From positions 1 to 64,000 of the forward strand of contig JBATDG010000038.1 of the NCBI GenBank assembly GCA_049663345.1: a DNA stretch of 64,000 nucleotides, written 5' to 3'. This document shows positions 9,536 through 18,368 of the stretch, piece after piece. This stretch comes from SZUA-365 sp049663345 (GTDB lineage: Bacteria; Bacteroidota; Ignavibacteria; SZUA-365). The notes under the pieces were generated by a model that was not told the origin of the DNA, ran no database searches, and saw only the letters and a list, made by a program, of their open reading frames with translations. The number at the start of each line of letters is the position of its first letter. Within the stretch, counting starts at the first letter, position 1. The translations under genes were made by a program, and so were the position numbers.

Positions 9536-9654
9536 GGCAGGAATTTTGCATTGCATTCATCACGAACAATTCCCATCATAGCAGAATGAACACAGTGGCG
9601 ATTTAATCCCAATTGCGGCCACCATTTCTCAAACAGCTAAAAAGGAGTTTCATC
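9536..9654 (+). repeat. Duplicated gene leader, copy 2
   Basis: Near copy of 4999-5118, again running up to a start codon (9655) with an AAAAAGGAG ribosome binding site. The downstream coding sequences of the two copies are unrelated, so only the leader was duplicated. Confidence 0.8.
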
Positions 9655-10407
9655 ATGCGGCACCGCCTCATTATTTCAGACGATCCGACCCGTTCCCACC
9701 AACAGGGAAATTACTTTTTCAATGCCGGAAAATTCAAAACTGCTGCAGCATGTTTCGAGAAATGTCTCGCATGTGAGCCGGGTATCATCGAAGTGCAATA
9801 CTACCTGGCCCGATGTCATTTCTACATAGGGAACGAAGACATCGCCATCAGGATCTACAACTCGCTTCGACGCAGCAAGGATGTCGAAGCCGATTTGTGC
9901 TGCACCCTGCTGAGCCGCTGCTTCGACCTGCGGGAGGGAGATCCGATGCGCGATGTCACCATGCTGACGCAGGAGGAAGCGACAGCGATACGCTGTTCGG
10001 ATGATCTCGTCCTCGAGTTCCCGGACCCTTTCGCGCATCTGCGATGGGTTCACAACACCCGCAACTACGAGGATATCCGCTACCAGCTCTCCATCGTACG
10101 CTGGTGGCCGGACAACCGATGGTACTGCAACGTCCCCGGGCATGAGTCGATACTGAAGTCGCTTGGGACCCGCTACTTCGAACCTATACTGTATTGTTCG
10201 CCGCTTCTGTTCGATGCGCATATAGCCCGCCTGCTCTTTTTTCAGCGGATGCTTATTGATGTGCGGGACGCTGGGAAAGATCCCTGGCCGCCGACGGTCT
10301 TCGAAACGGACATTCCATTCCCTCAGGCCCGGCGTCTCGTCGAGCGCGTCTACCCCGAGCTAAAACCGAAGTATCCCACGACGCAATTGAATATGTTTTC
10401 GGCGTAA
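9655..10407 (+). CDS. TPR-like hypothetical protein, 250 aa
   Basis: The ATG at 9655 is preceded by AAGGAGTTTCATC, so it is preferred over an in-frame ATG 42 bp upstream. Residues ~10-80 contain a tetratricopeptide-like pair of helices (QQGNYFFNAGKFKTAAACFEKCLACEP ... VQYYLARCHFYIGNEDIAIRIYNSL). The remainder, with WPDNRWYCNVPGHE and several aromatic motifs, matches nothing I know. No signal peptide is present, so it is probably cytoplasmic. A hairpin just after the stop suggests it is a single-gene unit. Confidence 0.7.
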   Translation: MRHRLIISDDPTRSHQQGNYFFNAGKFKTAAACFEKCLACEPGIIEVQYYLARCHFYIGNEDIAIRIYNSLRRSKDVEADLCCTLLSRCFDLREGDPMRDVTMLTQEEATAIRCSDDLVLEFPDPFAHLRWVHNTRNYEDIRYQLSIVRWWPDNRWYCNVPGHESILKSLGTRYFEPILYCSPLLFDAHIARLLFFQRMLIDVRDAGKDPWPPTVFETDIPFPQARRLVERVYPELKPKYPTTQLNMFSA

Positions 10408-10416
10408 TATAAAACG

Positions 10417-10442
10417 GGCGCAGGACCATTCTGTTCTGCGCC
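10417..10442 (+). terminator. Hairpin downstream of the TPR-like gene
   Basis: Perfect 7-bp inverted repeat GGCGCAG / CTGCGCC with a 12-nt loop, 10 bp after the stop codon. The following sequence is only moderately T-rich, so the terminator call is moderate. Confidence 0.45.
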
Positions 10443-10537
10443 TTCCGTGTTCCGTTCATTCGACCGGAACTATACAACCATCTGCCCGAGGCAGGGAGCC
10501 TGGTGTTTTTTGCTTCGACTCGGTTCTGGCCAATGCG

Positions 10538-11866
10538 CTAGACAATTCGTTTGTACCGCACAGGACCGGTAAGTTTTTTTACTTGCCCGGACTTTACGAG
10601 CTCCTTTAGCCAATCCTCAACCTGAGTTCTACGAACGTTAAGGATTTGGGCCAGGTCACCGGCATCTCGCTCGATATCGAGATTCGCGAGGACAATCGGA
10701 CTTACAGCTTCGAATACAGACGATGGCAGGAACGCTGCGTGTTGTTCACTGTTCTGCGGATCAATGACCGATGGCTTGGGTTGATCATCGTCAATAGTTT
10801 CGATCAGAATTACATCATTCTTTCTACCTGATGGTTCTGCTACTGCTGCAGAAGTTGTTTTAATTGAAGCACTCTTCAGCGTCTCATGCAGGTGCGGAAC
10901 CGGGATGATTTCTGAGACGCTCCGGGAAGCTGTGTCGATGAGTGCAGTAAAAGGTGTGTTCTCAAAGAAATCCAGCGGGAACGGCTTGGCGCCTATTTCG
11001 ACCAACGCCCGGTTGCCGTCAGGTATTGGTTCCTCGAAGCGCACAAGGACCGGACGCGGTTTCGTTCGCCGTAATTCCTCTTTCGCACCAGCCCATGTTC
11101 CCCCTTTATCCTTTTCGGATTGGACGATGAGTGCATAGTCAGCCATGGCGTACACAAGTTTGTTGCGACCCATTGCCATACCAGCCGAGAATCCTGCGTC
11201 GGGTCGATATGGAGAGCAGAGAAGCAAACGGCCTTCCAGCAGATGATCACGGTAATCGGGTATGAGTGCCGCTCTTGATAGACTGTCCGCAACGACACCG
11301 ATCACGTTCCCACCGGCTTGCAGCCCAGCTAGCATCGCGGTTTGGTCCACCCCACGCGCACCGCCAGAAACCACAGTCATGCCATACTGTGCGCAGTGGC
11401 GTGCAACACGTTGCGTGAACAATTCTCCGACAGCCTCGACATTCCGTGATCCTACGATAGCGAGTCCGCCTCCCGCGAGTGAAGCAGGATTCCCAGTACA
11501 GTAAAGAAATGGCGGAGCCTGCGCTTTCAAATGAGCGCGGAGACGCTTCGGATATTCGACATCACTGCGGCAGACAATCCAAATATTCCTGCTTTGCCAT
11601 TTTTCCGTATCGAGCGACATCGCCATACCACGTTCGAGCAGTCGCATAACCCGACGAATATCGATGGTGAGCATGCCATTCTGCAATTCATCCAGCCCTT
11701 TCGCAGCAAGCAAGTCGCCAGGGCGCAGCTCTCGTTCGACAAGCCATTCCGCAACGATATTATATTCGTTCGTTTGCAGAGGTTTGATTTCAGCTTCAGA
11801 TTTTCCGAAATGTCCACAGAGTAGAAGAATGGCCTTTGCATCGTCGGTAAGAATTCGTTCGATCAT
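10538..11866 (-). CDS. dprA: DprA/SMF-family protein paired with RecQ
   Basis: A 442-residue protein with the DprA Rossmann-like core: FLYCTGNP, LAIVGSRNVEAVG, VVSGGARGVDQTAMLAGL, GGNVIGVVADSL and RNKLVYAMADYALIVQS. An extra N-terminal ~110 residues precede it, and a C-terminal winged helix (LAQILNVRRTQVEDWLKELVKSGQVKK) ends it. Canonical DprA loads RecA on incoming single-stranded DNA; the core belongs to the SLOG nucleotide-binding superfamily. The ATG at 11866 uses a GGAGG that overlaps the stop of the upstream recQ gene, so the two are translationally coupled. Because it is tied to a RecQ-ComF helicase in accessory DNA, a role in defence or plasmid handling is as likely as natural transformation. 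Confidence 0.85.
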   Translation of the reverse strand: MIERILTDDAKAILLLCGHFGKSEAEIKPLQTNEYNIVAEWLVERELRPGDLLAAKGLDELQNGMLTIDIRRVMRLLERGMAMSLDTEKWQSRNIWIVCRSDVEYPKRLRAHLKAQAPPFLYCTGNPASLAGGGLAIVGSRNVEAVGELFTQRVARHCAQYGMTVVSGGARGVDQTAMLAGLQAGGNVIGVVADSLSRAALIPDYRDHLLEGRLLLCSPYRPDAGFSAGMAMGRNKLVYAMADYALIVQSEKDKGGTWAGAKEELRRTKPRPVLVRFEEPIPDGNRALVEIGAKPFPLDFFENTPFTALIDTASRSVSEIIPVPHLHETLKSASIKTTSAAVAEPSGRKNDVILIETIDDDQPKPSVIDPQNSEQHAAFLPSSVFEAVSPIVLANLDIERDAGDLAQILNVRRTQVEDWLKELVKSGQVKKLTGPVRYKRIV

Positions 11867-11871
11867 TTGCG

Positions 11872-13968
11872 TCAGCCTCCGTTTGCTTTCAGGGAATTGA
11901 GAGCGAGTGCATGTGGGATCACTTCGGGACACCCTGCCTGGCAAAGCAGCGCAGAGAGGACGGTAAATGTCCACCGTGAATCGACCATGTCATCCACAAG
12001 AAATACCGGTCCCAGTCCCATCAACGCCCGATCGATTTCAAACGCCCCGTCCAAATTATTAGCCTGCTGCCAACTATTCTGCATTTCCTTCTGTGACTTG
12101 TTGTTGAGCAATTTCCTTATACATGCATGATACGGCAAGGAGAGTTTCCGTGCCAACCGCTGCGCGAAATCGGGCACGAGATTCGGATGATGCAATGACG
12201 GCGTGCTAGTTATCCATCGAGCCTGCGCCGCCAATCCTGTTCTACGAAGCATATCCGCGCAAGCGTCTACCAGCGAGTCATCGAATCGGCCACTTTGATA
12301 CTTGCCCTGCCTCACGAGTTCCCCCCAACCTGTGTCGCCATACAGACAGAGGGCGCGTCCCTCCAACGCTCTCATCGATTCGTGTATAGTGCCTGAAAAG
12401 CCGTAAGTCGGAAAGGCACCAGCTGAGGGCCATTGTTTTCTTGGGACTATGCGAAACGCGCTGCGCTTGAGAAAAACCGTCGCTCGGTCGACTCGTACCG
12501 GATCCACGTCCTCAGACAATAACGGAGCACCGGAGCAGTTTGCGCAGCGACCACAGGTCTGCGGCTGACCGTCATCGAGACTGCTGGCAAGGTAAAACAT
12601 GAGGCATTGCGAGGTCTTCATGTACTCCTGCATCTCCCGTTGCTCCACTCTGCGTAAATTCTGCAGCTGAGAGATACGTTCTGTATCCATCCTATAGGAT
12701 ACAGCAGTCCGATAATATTTGCTGCTGTTTTTCGTTACTGGCGACGGAGTGAGAACGGATAGCAAGGTCAGGACCTTTGCGATTTGACTCGCAGATAGAT
12801 TCACGGAACGCTCGAGTTCTTTTGTGCTCAGGCCATCTGAATTCTCCAGCGCGTCAAGAATTTCCATGACGTGTGCTTCCGGTGGGAACGCAGATGAAAT
12901 AAAATAATTTATAATGTCATCATCCTCCGCTCCCCCGAACAATATTCCGTAAGCATCGTCGACGGCGCGACCCGCACGTCCGACCTGTTGATAGTAATGC
13001 ACGACGGAGCCGGGCCGCTGAAAATGTATGACAAAACCTAAATCCGGCTTGTCGAAGCCCATTCCAAGCGCAACAGTTGCGACGAGTGCCTTACAGCGAT
13101 TTTCCAGAAGCATATCCTCCAGTTGTTCGCGGGATGGTGTACCGTGAGTTCCATCCACATCTGCATGGTAAGCGTGCACGTCGATACCTTCTGCTCGCAG
13201 GAAATCTGCGACGCGTTCCGCATCGCGAACGGTGAGCGTGTAAATGATTCCGTTGCCGGGGATTTCGGGGAGATGTTGCGACAGCCACGCCAGACGAGAA
13301 GCGGAGCTGGGCATCCATATATTCTGCAGCCTCAGACTATGGCGAATGAGTGGACCACGCCGGACCGACACGTCTCCCAATTGGCTTACAACATCCCTGA
13401 CGACGCGATTATTTGCCGTCGCTGTCGTAGCGAGTACGGGGATATTCGGTGGCATAACGCGCAGAATCGACACAATTCTTCGATAGTCCGGGCGAAAATC
13501 ATGACCCCAATCGGAAATACAGTGGGCTTCATCAACGACAAACATGCCGACATTCGGTGCCATCGACGTAAGCATATTTTGGCGAAAATTTTCATTGGCG
13601 AGGCGTTCCGGTGAAATCAGTAAAACATCCACCTGATCGCGATTCAGCGCTTGTTCGACATCCTCCCAGTCATTCTGATTACTAGAATTGATGGTCACCG
13701 CATTGATGCCAATACGTGCCGCAGCAGCTATTTGATTTCGCATGAGGGAAAGCAGCGGTGAGATCAGTAACGTGGGGCCTTTCCCGCCATCACGCAGCAG
13801 CCGCGTTGCAAGAAAGTACACCATGCTCTTGCCCCAACCCGTACGTTCGACAACGAGCAGTCGGTTGCCATCGAGCATTGCGTTTATGCTTTCCCATTGC
13901 CCCGGGCGGAAATCAGCTCCAGTGTCGTTTAATGCCTTACGTAGATAGACGAGTGCTTTGTCCCTCAT
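11872..13968 (-). CDS. RecQ helicase fused to a ComF-like phosphoribosyltransferase
   Basis: A 698-residue protein with a strong AGGAGG site before the ATG. The helicase core shows Walker A (ERTGWGKSM), DEAH with VVDEAHCISDWGHDFRPDY, and motif VI QQVGRAGRAVD. The RecQ zinc site is complete (C-x16-C-x2-C-x2-C beginning at CLMFYL, near residue 456), followed by a winged-helix-like stretch. Instead of an HRDC domain the C-terminal ~130 residues resemble ComF phosphoribosyltransferases, with GPVFLVDDMVDSRWT matching the PRPP-binding loop. RecQ unwinds 3'-5'; the PRTase moiety would bind a phosphoribosyl ligand or sense nucleotides. It is directly coupled to the DprA-like gene downstream and lies 96 bp below the pRiA4b-type gene. 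Confidence 0.9.
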   Translation of the reverse strand: MRDKALVYLRKALNDTGADFRPGQWESINAMLDGNRLLVVERTGWGKSMVYFLATRLLRDGGKGPTLLISPLLSLMRNQIAAAARIGINAVTINSSNQNDWEDVEQALNRDQVDVLLISPERLANENFRQNMLTSMAPNVGMFVVDEAHCISDWGHDFRPDYRRIVSILRVMPPNIPVLATTATANNRVVRDVVSQLGDVSVRRGPLIRHSLRLQNIWMPSSASRLAWLSQHLPEIPGNGIIYTLTVRDAERVADFLRAEGIDVHAYHADVDGTHGTPSREQLEDMLLENRCKALVATVALGMGFDKPDLGFVIHFQRPGSVVHYYQQVGRAGRAVDDAYGILFGGAEDDDIINYFISSAFPPEAHVMEILDALENSDGLSTKELERSVNLSASQIAKVLTLLSVLTPSPVTKNSSKYYRTAVSYRMDTERISQLQNLRRVEQREMQEYMKTSQCLMFYLASSLDDGQPQTCGRCANCSGAPLLSEDVDPVRVDRATVFLKRSAFRIVPRKQWPSAGAFPTYGFSGTIHESMRALEGRALCLYGDTGWGELVRQGKYQSGRFDDSLVDACADMLRRTGLAAQARWITSTPSLHHPNLVPDFAQRLARKLSLPYHACIRKLLNNKSQKEMQNSWQQANNLDGAFEIDRALMGLGPVFLVDDMVDSRWTFTVLSALLCQAGCPEVIPHALALNSLKANGG

Positions 13969-14064
13969 TGCGCCTCCTGTTTTACAACAATCTGACCTTC
14001 ATTCACATTATCCGGAAGAAATTCGCATGGTTCTTTATCGAATGCTAAATATTATACCCGGATA

Positions 14065-15663
14065 TTATTTCTTCCGATTCTTCTTCCGCGATTGCTTGCT
14101 CTGTTTGCGCTTGTTTTTCTTTTTCTTCGTTCCGCGCCTCTTCCCAACGGCGAGACCGGGAATTGAGAAATCACCATCGCCCGGAAATTGATCGGGAAAC
14201 TTGAAATCGTCCTCCTCATGAAAGCACGCCCACCATTCCATACTCGCATGCATGTTTTCGAGCGGGTACAAATCAGCTCCGACAATCAGTTTATCGTAGC
14301 ATGCATCAATACCGATCGCGAGCGCCTCTTCAATTTCATCGCGACTGACATAGGTTTCATCGATGAGTCCTGCATCGAACGCCTGTTCGATGCGCCCGGT
14401 GAAACCTTCGGGATACAACTCGATCATGCGGTAGACGATATGGCTCGGGATAAATTCACTTTCCGCGATTTCCGGCTGGTCCAGCAGTCCGGCGAAAAAC
14501 GCGAGTACATCTTCCCGCTGCAGCATGCCTCGCGGGACAGCAAATGCCAGTGCATCGATCCCGGCGCTTCGTCCCCACTCGTCGGCGTCCTTGTTGGCGG
14601 CCAGTGTACGGATCGCATCGAAATTCCCTCCGCAGGTCCGGACAAGAATCGTCGGATAGTCCATCGTGATAGTGTCGTCGAACAGGCGGTGCGGCAGATC
14701 GTCTGGCAGGGCGGCAAGCGCGGCGATGATTTCATGCGCGGCCTCCACACGAAGATAACCGCAGAGCATCAACGCATAGAGATGTCCGAACATATCCGGG
14801 TCATTCGCGATTTCTTCAGGATCTTTCAGAGCCTCGGCAAGAATTTCAATGAGGTGCGGAATGACTGCCTCGCTATGCTCGATCGCGGCATCCACCGCAG
14901 CCCGTTCATACTCGCCTGTGAAAAAGCGCAGATCCTCGATGATGTCCTCAATCTCCAGCTCCCCAACGGATTGCGGAATGACAGCCGCAGGCCGGCCGCT
15001 CGCATCGCGCAGGGGCAATGCCGCGGGACTATCTTCATCCTTCAGAAACGCGAATTTCCATCGGCGTGTGGGATCATCGAAACGGATGCGGTCCAGCTCG
15101 AAGCGTTCCGAAGAAAACGGCGGATAGCGCGTAATGTCGCTCTGCAGCCATTCGATAAGATCGCCCGCCTCCTCCTCGTCCTCCTCGGGATGCTTCAAAG
15201 TCTCGAGCATCTCTGCGTAGCCGTACGGGCCTCCACAATCTTCCGGCGGACACGCCCGCGCACCATCGATGCAGCGGGGATACTGCACGCCCTCTTCCGC
15301 TTCCAGAATTTCTTCCAGCAGAATTTCATGTCTCCAGTCGTCGCCGAAATCGTATTCATACTCTGCGCTGTCCCCGGGCGCGCGGAACAGCTCGTCCGCG
15401 GCAAATTCCCAGCCGGCCATGGTTTCGAAGCCGGGTTCATCGACCTGATTGTCAAGCGGAATGCCGATTTCCTTCCCCAGCCACTCCTCGCCGGGAAAGC
15501 GGAATGCGTGCAGGTGGTAGTCCAGCCAGCCCATGGCATCCTGCACCGCCACGTGGAGGTCCCACAGACTGTACCGAGCAGGCACCTGTATCCTGCGCCA
15601 GATCGGCGGATCGATGTCCTTGAGCATTATCCGGAATTGAAGGATCTGATTCTCTGATTTCAT
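14065..15663 (-). CDS. pRiA4b ORF-3-like domain + DUF1186 protein
   Basis: A 532-residue protein. Residues ~5-185 match the plasmid pRiA4b ORF-3 family (LQFRIMLKDIDPPIWRRIQVPARYSLWDLHVAVQDAMGW as the hallmark, then YEYDFGDDWRHEI and CPPEDCGGPYGY). Residues ~235-470 match DUF1186 (HLIEILAEALKDPE, DPDMFGHLYALMLCGYLR, DEWGRSAGIDALAF). The last 25 residues are almost all Lys/Arg and could bind nucleic acid. The biochemical role of either domain is unknown. The start is supported by CAGGAG. It runs in the same direction as recQ-dprA with a 96-bp gap and might be the first gene of that unit. Confidence 0.85.
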   Translation of the reverse strand: MKSENQILQFRIMLKDIDPPIWRRIQVPARYSLWDLHVAVQDAMGWLDYHLHAFRFPGEEWLGKEIGIPLDNQVDEPGFETMAGWEFAADELFRAPGDSAEYEYDFGDDWRHEILLEEILEAEEGVQYPRCIDGARACPPEDCGGPYGYAEMLETLKHPEEDEEEAGDLIEWLQSDITRYPPFSSERFELDRIRFDDPTRRWKFAFLKDEDSPAALPLRDASGRPAAVIPQSVGELEIEDIIEDLRFFTGEYERAAVDAAIEHSEAVIPHLIEILAEALKDPEEIANDPDMFGHLYALMLCGYLRVEAAHEIIAALAALPDDLPHRLFDDTITMDYPTILVRTCGGNFDAIRTLAANKDADEWGRSAGIDALAFAVPRGMLQREDVLAFFAGLLDQPEIAESEFIPSHIVYRMIELYPEGFTGRIEQAFDAGLIDETYVSRDEIEEALAIGIDACYDKLIVGADLYPLENMHASMEWWACFHEEDDFKFPDQFPGDGDFSIPGLAVGKRRGTKKKKNKRKQSKQSRKKNRKK

Positions 15664-16014
15664 GCGCCGCTCCTGACTCTCTTCCTTGCGTTCACCACGT
15701 GTTTCTCAACTTGCCATTCGCGGATCAATCATGCAAGGGGGGATATGCGGCGAGCTCCTGGAACGGCTGCTTCCCGAAATCAATGCACTTACTGATTTCT
15801 GTGCAGCGACACCGGCTTTGGTCTCGGGCTGACATCGCCCGCACCGCGGATCGTCACACAGCAGCTTACGAAGCGCGGGATCCGGGAAGCCCTCTTGCCA
15901 TTCCATTTTTGAATCCGCATATTTGTCGCACAAGTTCAAGAATGCCTTCAATACATTCAAGGAGGGTGACGGTGATCGGATATTTTCCGTTCGCCTTCGC
16001 CGATATGTGGAATA
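15664..16014. other. Intergenic region containing a duplicated leader
   Basis: No intact gene. The right part (15915-16007) is a copy of the leader and first codons of the small membrane-protein gene at 60057. A GTG at 15972 with an AAGGAGGG site would open that reading frame here, but similarity stops after about 12 codons. Confidence 0.5.
15915..16007 (+). repeat. Duplicated 93-bp leader plus truncated start of a small membrane-protein gene, copy 1
   Basis: Near copy of 60000-60092, same length, with blocks AAGTTCAA(G/A)AATGCCTTCAA, GTGATCGGATATTTTCC and TTC(A/G)CCGATATG. In the other copy this region carries the GTG start of an intact 71-residue membrane protein. Here the frame runs into unrelated sequence, so the gene is truncated and the leader now sits just upstream of the propeller gene at 16015. 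Confidence 0.75.
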
Positions 16015-17100
16015 ATGATGAAAGCCAAAATACGTCAATCTGTCGACCGCATATTATTGCTTTGCATGCTTTTATTTATCATCAACCCTTGCAGCGGACA
16101 ATCCCAAAAGTCCTCCACGCAGGACAGCGCCGGCAAAATAAATGCTGCAATTCCAAACGAAATCTTTGTACCTCTCTATTTCGAAGGGCAGTTAGCTCAT
16201 TGGATACGCAGAATTTTTCAGGATCGAAGCGGGAATCTATGGTTCGGCACAAATCACTACGGAGTTATCCGCTACGACGGAGAGTCTCTTCACTACTTGA
16301 TGGAAGAAAATGGAGTTAGCATTGGCCGAATAAACGAAATAGTGGAAGATGACGCAGGGAATTTATGGTTCGCAACCGATGGATTCGGCATATATAAGTA
16401 TGATGGAGAACAATTCACAAATTTTTCGGAAAACGACGGCTTAATCAGCAATGCCGTTTGGAGTATAGTCATTGACAGAAATGGAGTATTTTGGATTGGC
16501 ACTTCCGAAGGAATTTCTCAATTCGATGGTGAACAATTCACTCCCTTTTCAATTCCCAGAGCGGATGTAGAAAATCCGAGACCTGTTCTATCAGACAACC
16601 GGATTTCAGGAATCTTAGAAGATACAAGCGGAAATATATGGTTCGGCACAGACGGGTATGGCCTTTGCAAATATGACGGAAAAACTTTCACCCTCTTAAC
16701 AAATAAAGACGGACTACCTGATAATACCATTTACGATCTTTTCGAAGATTCAAAGGGCAACATTTGGATTGGTACAATGTTTGGGGGTGTGAGCCAATAT
16801 AACGGGACGTCTTTTACCAATTTCACCGAGGACGATACAATAGACGGCATTGAAGCGGGCGGGTTTTATGAAGACAGGAATGGACACATTTGGTTTGCGG
16901 CTGAGAATTCCGGAGTGTATCGATACGATGGTAAATCGTTTACCAATTTCAATTCAAAGGACGGCCTTGACTCAAACAGCATATTATGCATATATGAAGA
17001 TAGGGAAGGTCGATTTTGGTTCGGCGGCTGGAAGGGTCTATTCCGGTATGATGGGAAATCCTTTCTCCCTGTCACAAAAACGGGGCCCTGGGCTAAATAA
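16015..17100 (+). CDS. Secreted two-component-regulator-type beta-propeller protein
   Basis: A 361-residue protein with an N-terminal signal peptide (ILLLCMLLFIINPCSGQ). Seven or so Reg_prop-like repeats follow, each with a D.xGN(L/I)WFGT core and a ...YDGxxFT turn, which should close a beta-propeller. In Bacteroidota such propellers usually form half of the periplasmic sensor of a hybrid two-component system, but here there is no transmembrane helix, Y_Y_Y domain, kinase or regulator after the propeller. It may be a free ligand-binding protein or a fragment of a larger sensor. Base composition is lower in GC than its neighbours, suggesting separate origin. Confidence 0.8.
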   Translation: MMKAKIRQSVDRILLLCMLLFIINPCSGQSQKSSTQDSAGKINAAIPNEIFVPLYFEGQLAHWIRRIFQDRSGNLWFGTNHYGVIRYDGESLHYLMEENGVSIGRINEIVEDDAGNLWFATDGFGIYKYDGEQFTNFSENDGLISNAVWSIVIDRNGVFWIGTSEGISQFDGEQFTPFSIPRADVENPRPVLSDNRISGILEDTSGNIWFGTDGYGLCKYDGKTFTLLTNKDGLPDNTIYDLFEDSKGNIWIGTMFGGVSQYNGTSFTNFTEDDTIDGIEAGGFYEDRNGHIWFAAENSGVYRYDGKSFTNFNSKDGLDSNSILCIYEDREGRFWFGGWKGLFRYDGKSFLPVTKTGPWAK

Positions 17101-17206
17101 TGAAAAGGCGAGCGATCAGCACCCCTCTCCAGAATTCAGCTTCTGCGTGGAGAACTGCGGTGATGACCAAGTCCGTTCCAGCCTGCACTTTCGGGGGAAC
17201 GGATTC

Positions 17207-17521
17207 CTACGCTTCAAAATCAGTGTGTTCGACGATCCACCGCTGAAGGTTCGGAGCGATCCAGAAGCTATAGATTCCGAGCGTGATTAACAGGAAGAAC
17301 ATCCATTTGATCCATAAGCCGATGAGACCTCCGCCGTGGGCAGTAAATCTGCAGCGCTTTCCATCGACAATGGTATGCTTCGCAATCCACCGCTGCTTCA
17401 TGCAAAGCGCCCATGGGAAGCCCAGCCCGGCGGTAAAAACTGTGAGAAGCATTGCGCCAATTCCGGTACCGATATAGGTAGCAGCGCCACCATCGAAGGT
17501 GAAATGCTGAGATTTCGACAT
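17207..17521 (-). CDS. DUF898-like small membrane protein
   Basis: A 104-residue protein with two hydrophobic helices (TYIGTGIGAMLLTVFTAGLG and LIGLWIKWMFFLLITLGIYSF). The repeated W(A/I)xxKHTIVDGKRxRFT(A/G) and APNLQRWIVEHT motifs are characteristic of DUF898/YjgN-type inner-membrane proteins of unknown function. It is short for the family and corresponds to a single repeat unit. It converges on the propeller gene. Confidence 0.75.
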   Translation of the reverse strand: MSKSQHFTFDGGAATYIGTGIGAMLLTVFTAGLGFPWALCMKQRWIAKHTIVDGKRCRFTAHGGGLIGLWIKWMFFLLITLGIYSFWIAPNLQRWIVEHTDFEA

Positions 17522-17876
17522 GGGATCTCCATTAGATTGTTGTGGCTCAGACTGGACTATCAGTTATTGAGGTCAGTCAACGCCCGTGGTGAAATTGTGC
17601 TATCGACTATTGTAGGAGCGTCCGCCGCGGCGGACTGCGCCCCTGCACAGATGTTGTTGAAGATACATATACCGTACGTCAGAAATTGACGATCTATATC
17701 TATATTCAGAGAAGCATTGCGAAATGAACAATGGCCGAAACTAACCCCTTCGCGTGCGCGCCGATCCGCAGTTAGTCCTTGACAACCTGTACGGATGTTT
17801 GTATCTTTGTGAATCTCATTGGCCATGTGTCAAAGGAGTTTTCGAGCGCGTCGAGTTATCTCGGCGCGTTCTGTTT
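17522..17876. other. Intergenic region with dispersed palindromic repeat
   Basis: No gene is supported. The central part (17611-17700) is one copy of the dispersed element also present at 22262-22365. Confidence 0.5.
17611..17700. repeat. Dispersed palindromic element, copy 1
   Basis: Contains the perfect 16-bp palindrome GTCCGCCGCGGCGGAC (17620-17635) inside a larger imperfect hairpin (TGTAGG.GCG ... CGCCCCTGCA), followed by CACAGATGTT and CCGTACGTCAG(A/C)AATTGACGA. The same sequence occurs at 22262-22365, but the 23-bp hairpin core (17618-17640) is in the opposite orientation relative to the flanks. Confidence 0.75.
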
Positions 17877-18368
17877 TTATCGCTGATTTTTTTGAGAATC
17901 GACGTATGCTTGGTACTCTTTCCTTTTAGCTCTTCTTTCATGAGGATATCGCGTCATGAAAGTTGCCCATGGGATGAAGTATTTTTCTCTAAGATCGAGT
18001 ATGACGCAGTAATCGAACTCCTCTACCCAGATGCATAAACGCATTCTCCCACCACGGTTTTGCGGCCAGATCTTGATTCCCCATTCCCTGCATCTTTCAA
18101 TAACTGGTCGTGGCCACCGTATTCTCTCCAAACGATCTTCATCTGTCTGCCGCTCTTCTTCGATGGGACCTTCTGTCGTGAAATGATAAAACGTCGCCTC
18201 ACGGCCATCTCTGTAAGGAAAGCGCTTCAGCCTGCACGGTAAGCCATCAAATGTTGGTTTCTCTGTCAGGAAGTCAGCAACGAAATACGCATAGCATGCT
18301 GAAAGAAACTCGTGCTCACTGCTATAACTGCTGCGAAGGACAAGGTCCGGTAAATCTATCTCAGCCAT
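17877..18368 (-). CDS. Hypothetical protein partnered with DUF3800 gene
   Basis: A 163-residue soluble protein without a family I recognise. The central part (GIKIWPQNRGGRMRLCIWVEEFDYCVILDLREKYFIPWATFMT) reads like the last strands of a small alpha+beta nuclease-type fold, with conserved-looking Trp, Arg and Tyr; this resemblance to BECR-fold RNases is only an impression. The C-terminus is strongly basic. Its start overlaps the end of the DUF3800 gene by 8 bp on the same strand, so the two are co-translated and probably act together. Confidence 0.6.
   Translation of the reverse strand: MAEIDLPDLVLRSSYSSEHEFLSACYAYFVADFLTEKPTFDGLPCRLKRFPYRDGREATFYHFTTEGPIEEERQTDEDRLERIRWPRPVIERCREWGIKIWPQNRGGRMRLCIWVEEFDYCVILDLREKYFIPWATFMTRYPHERRAKRKEYQAYVDSQKNQR

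Noticed and set aside
14188..15657. Long open frame of 489 codons on the plus strand
   Set aside because: It is antisense to the pRiA4b/DUF1186 gene, whose families and start signal are clear; the plus-strand product has no recognisable motif.
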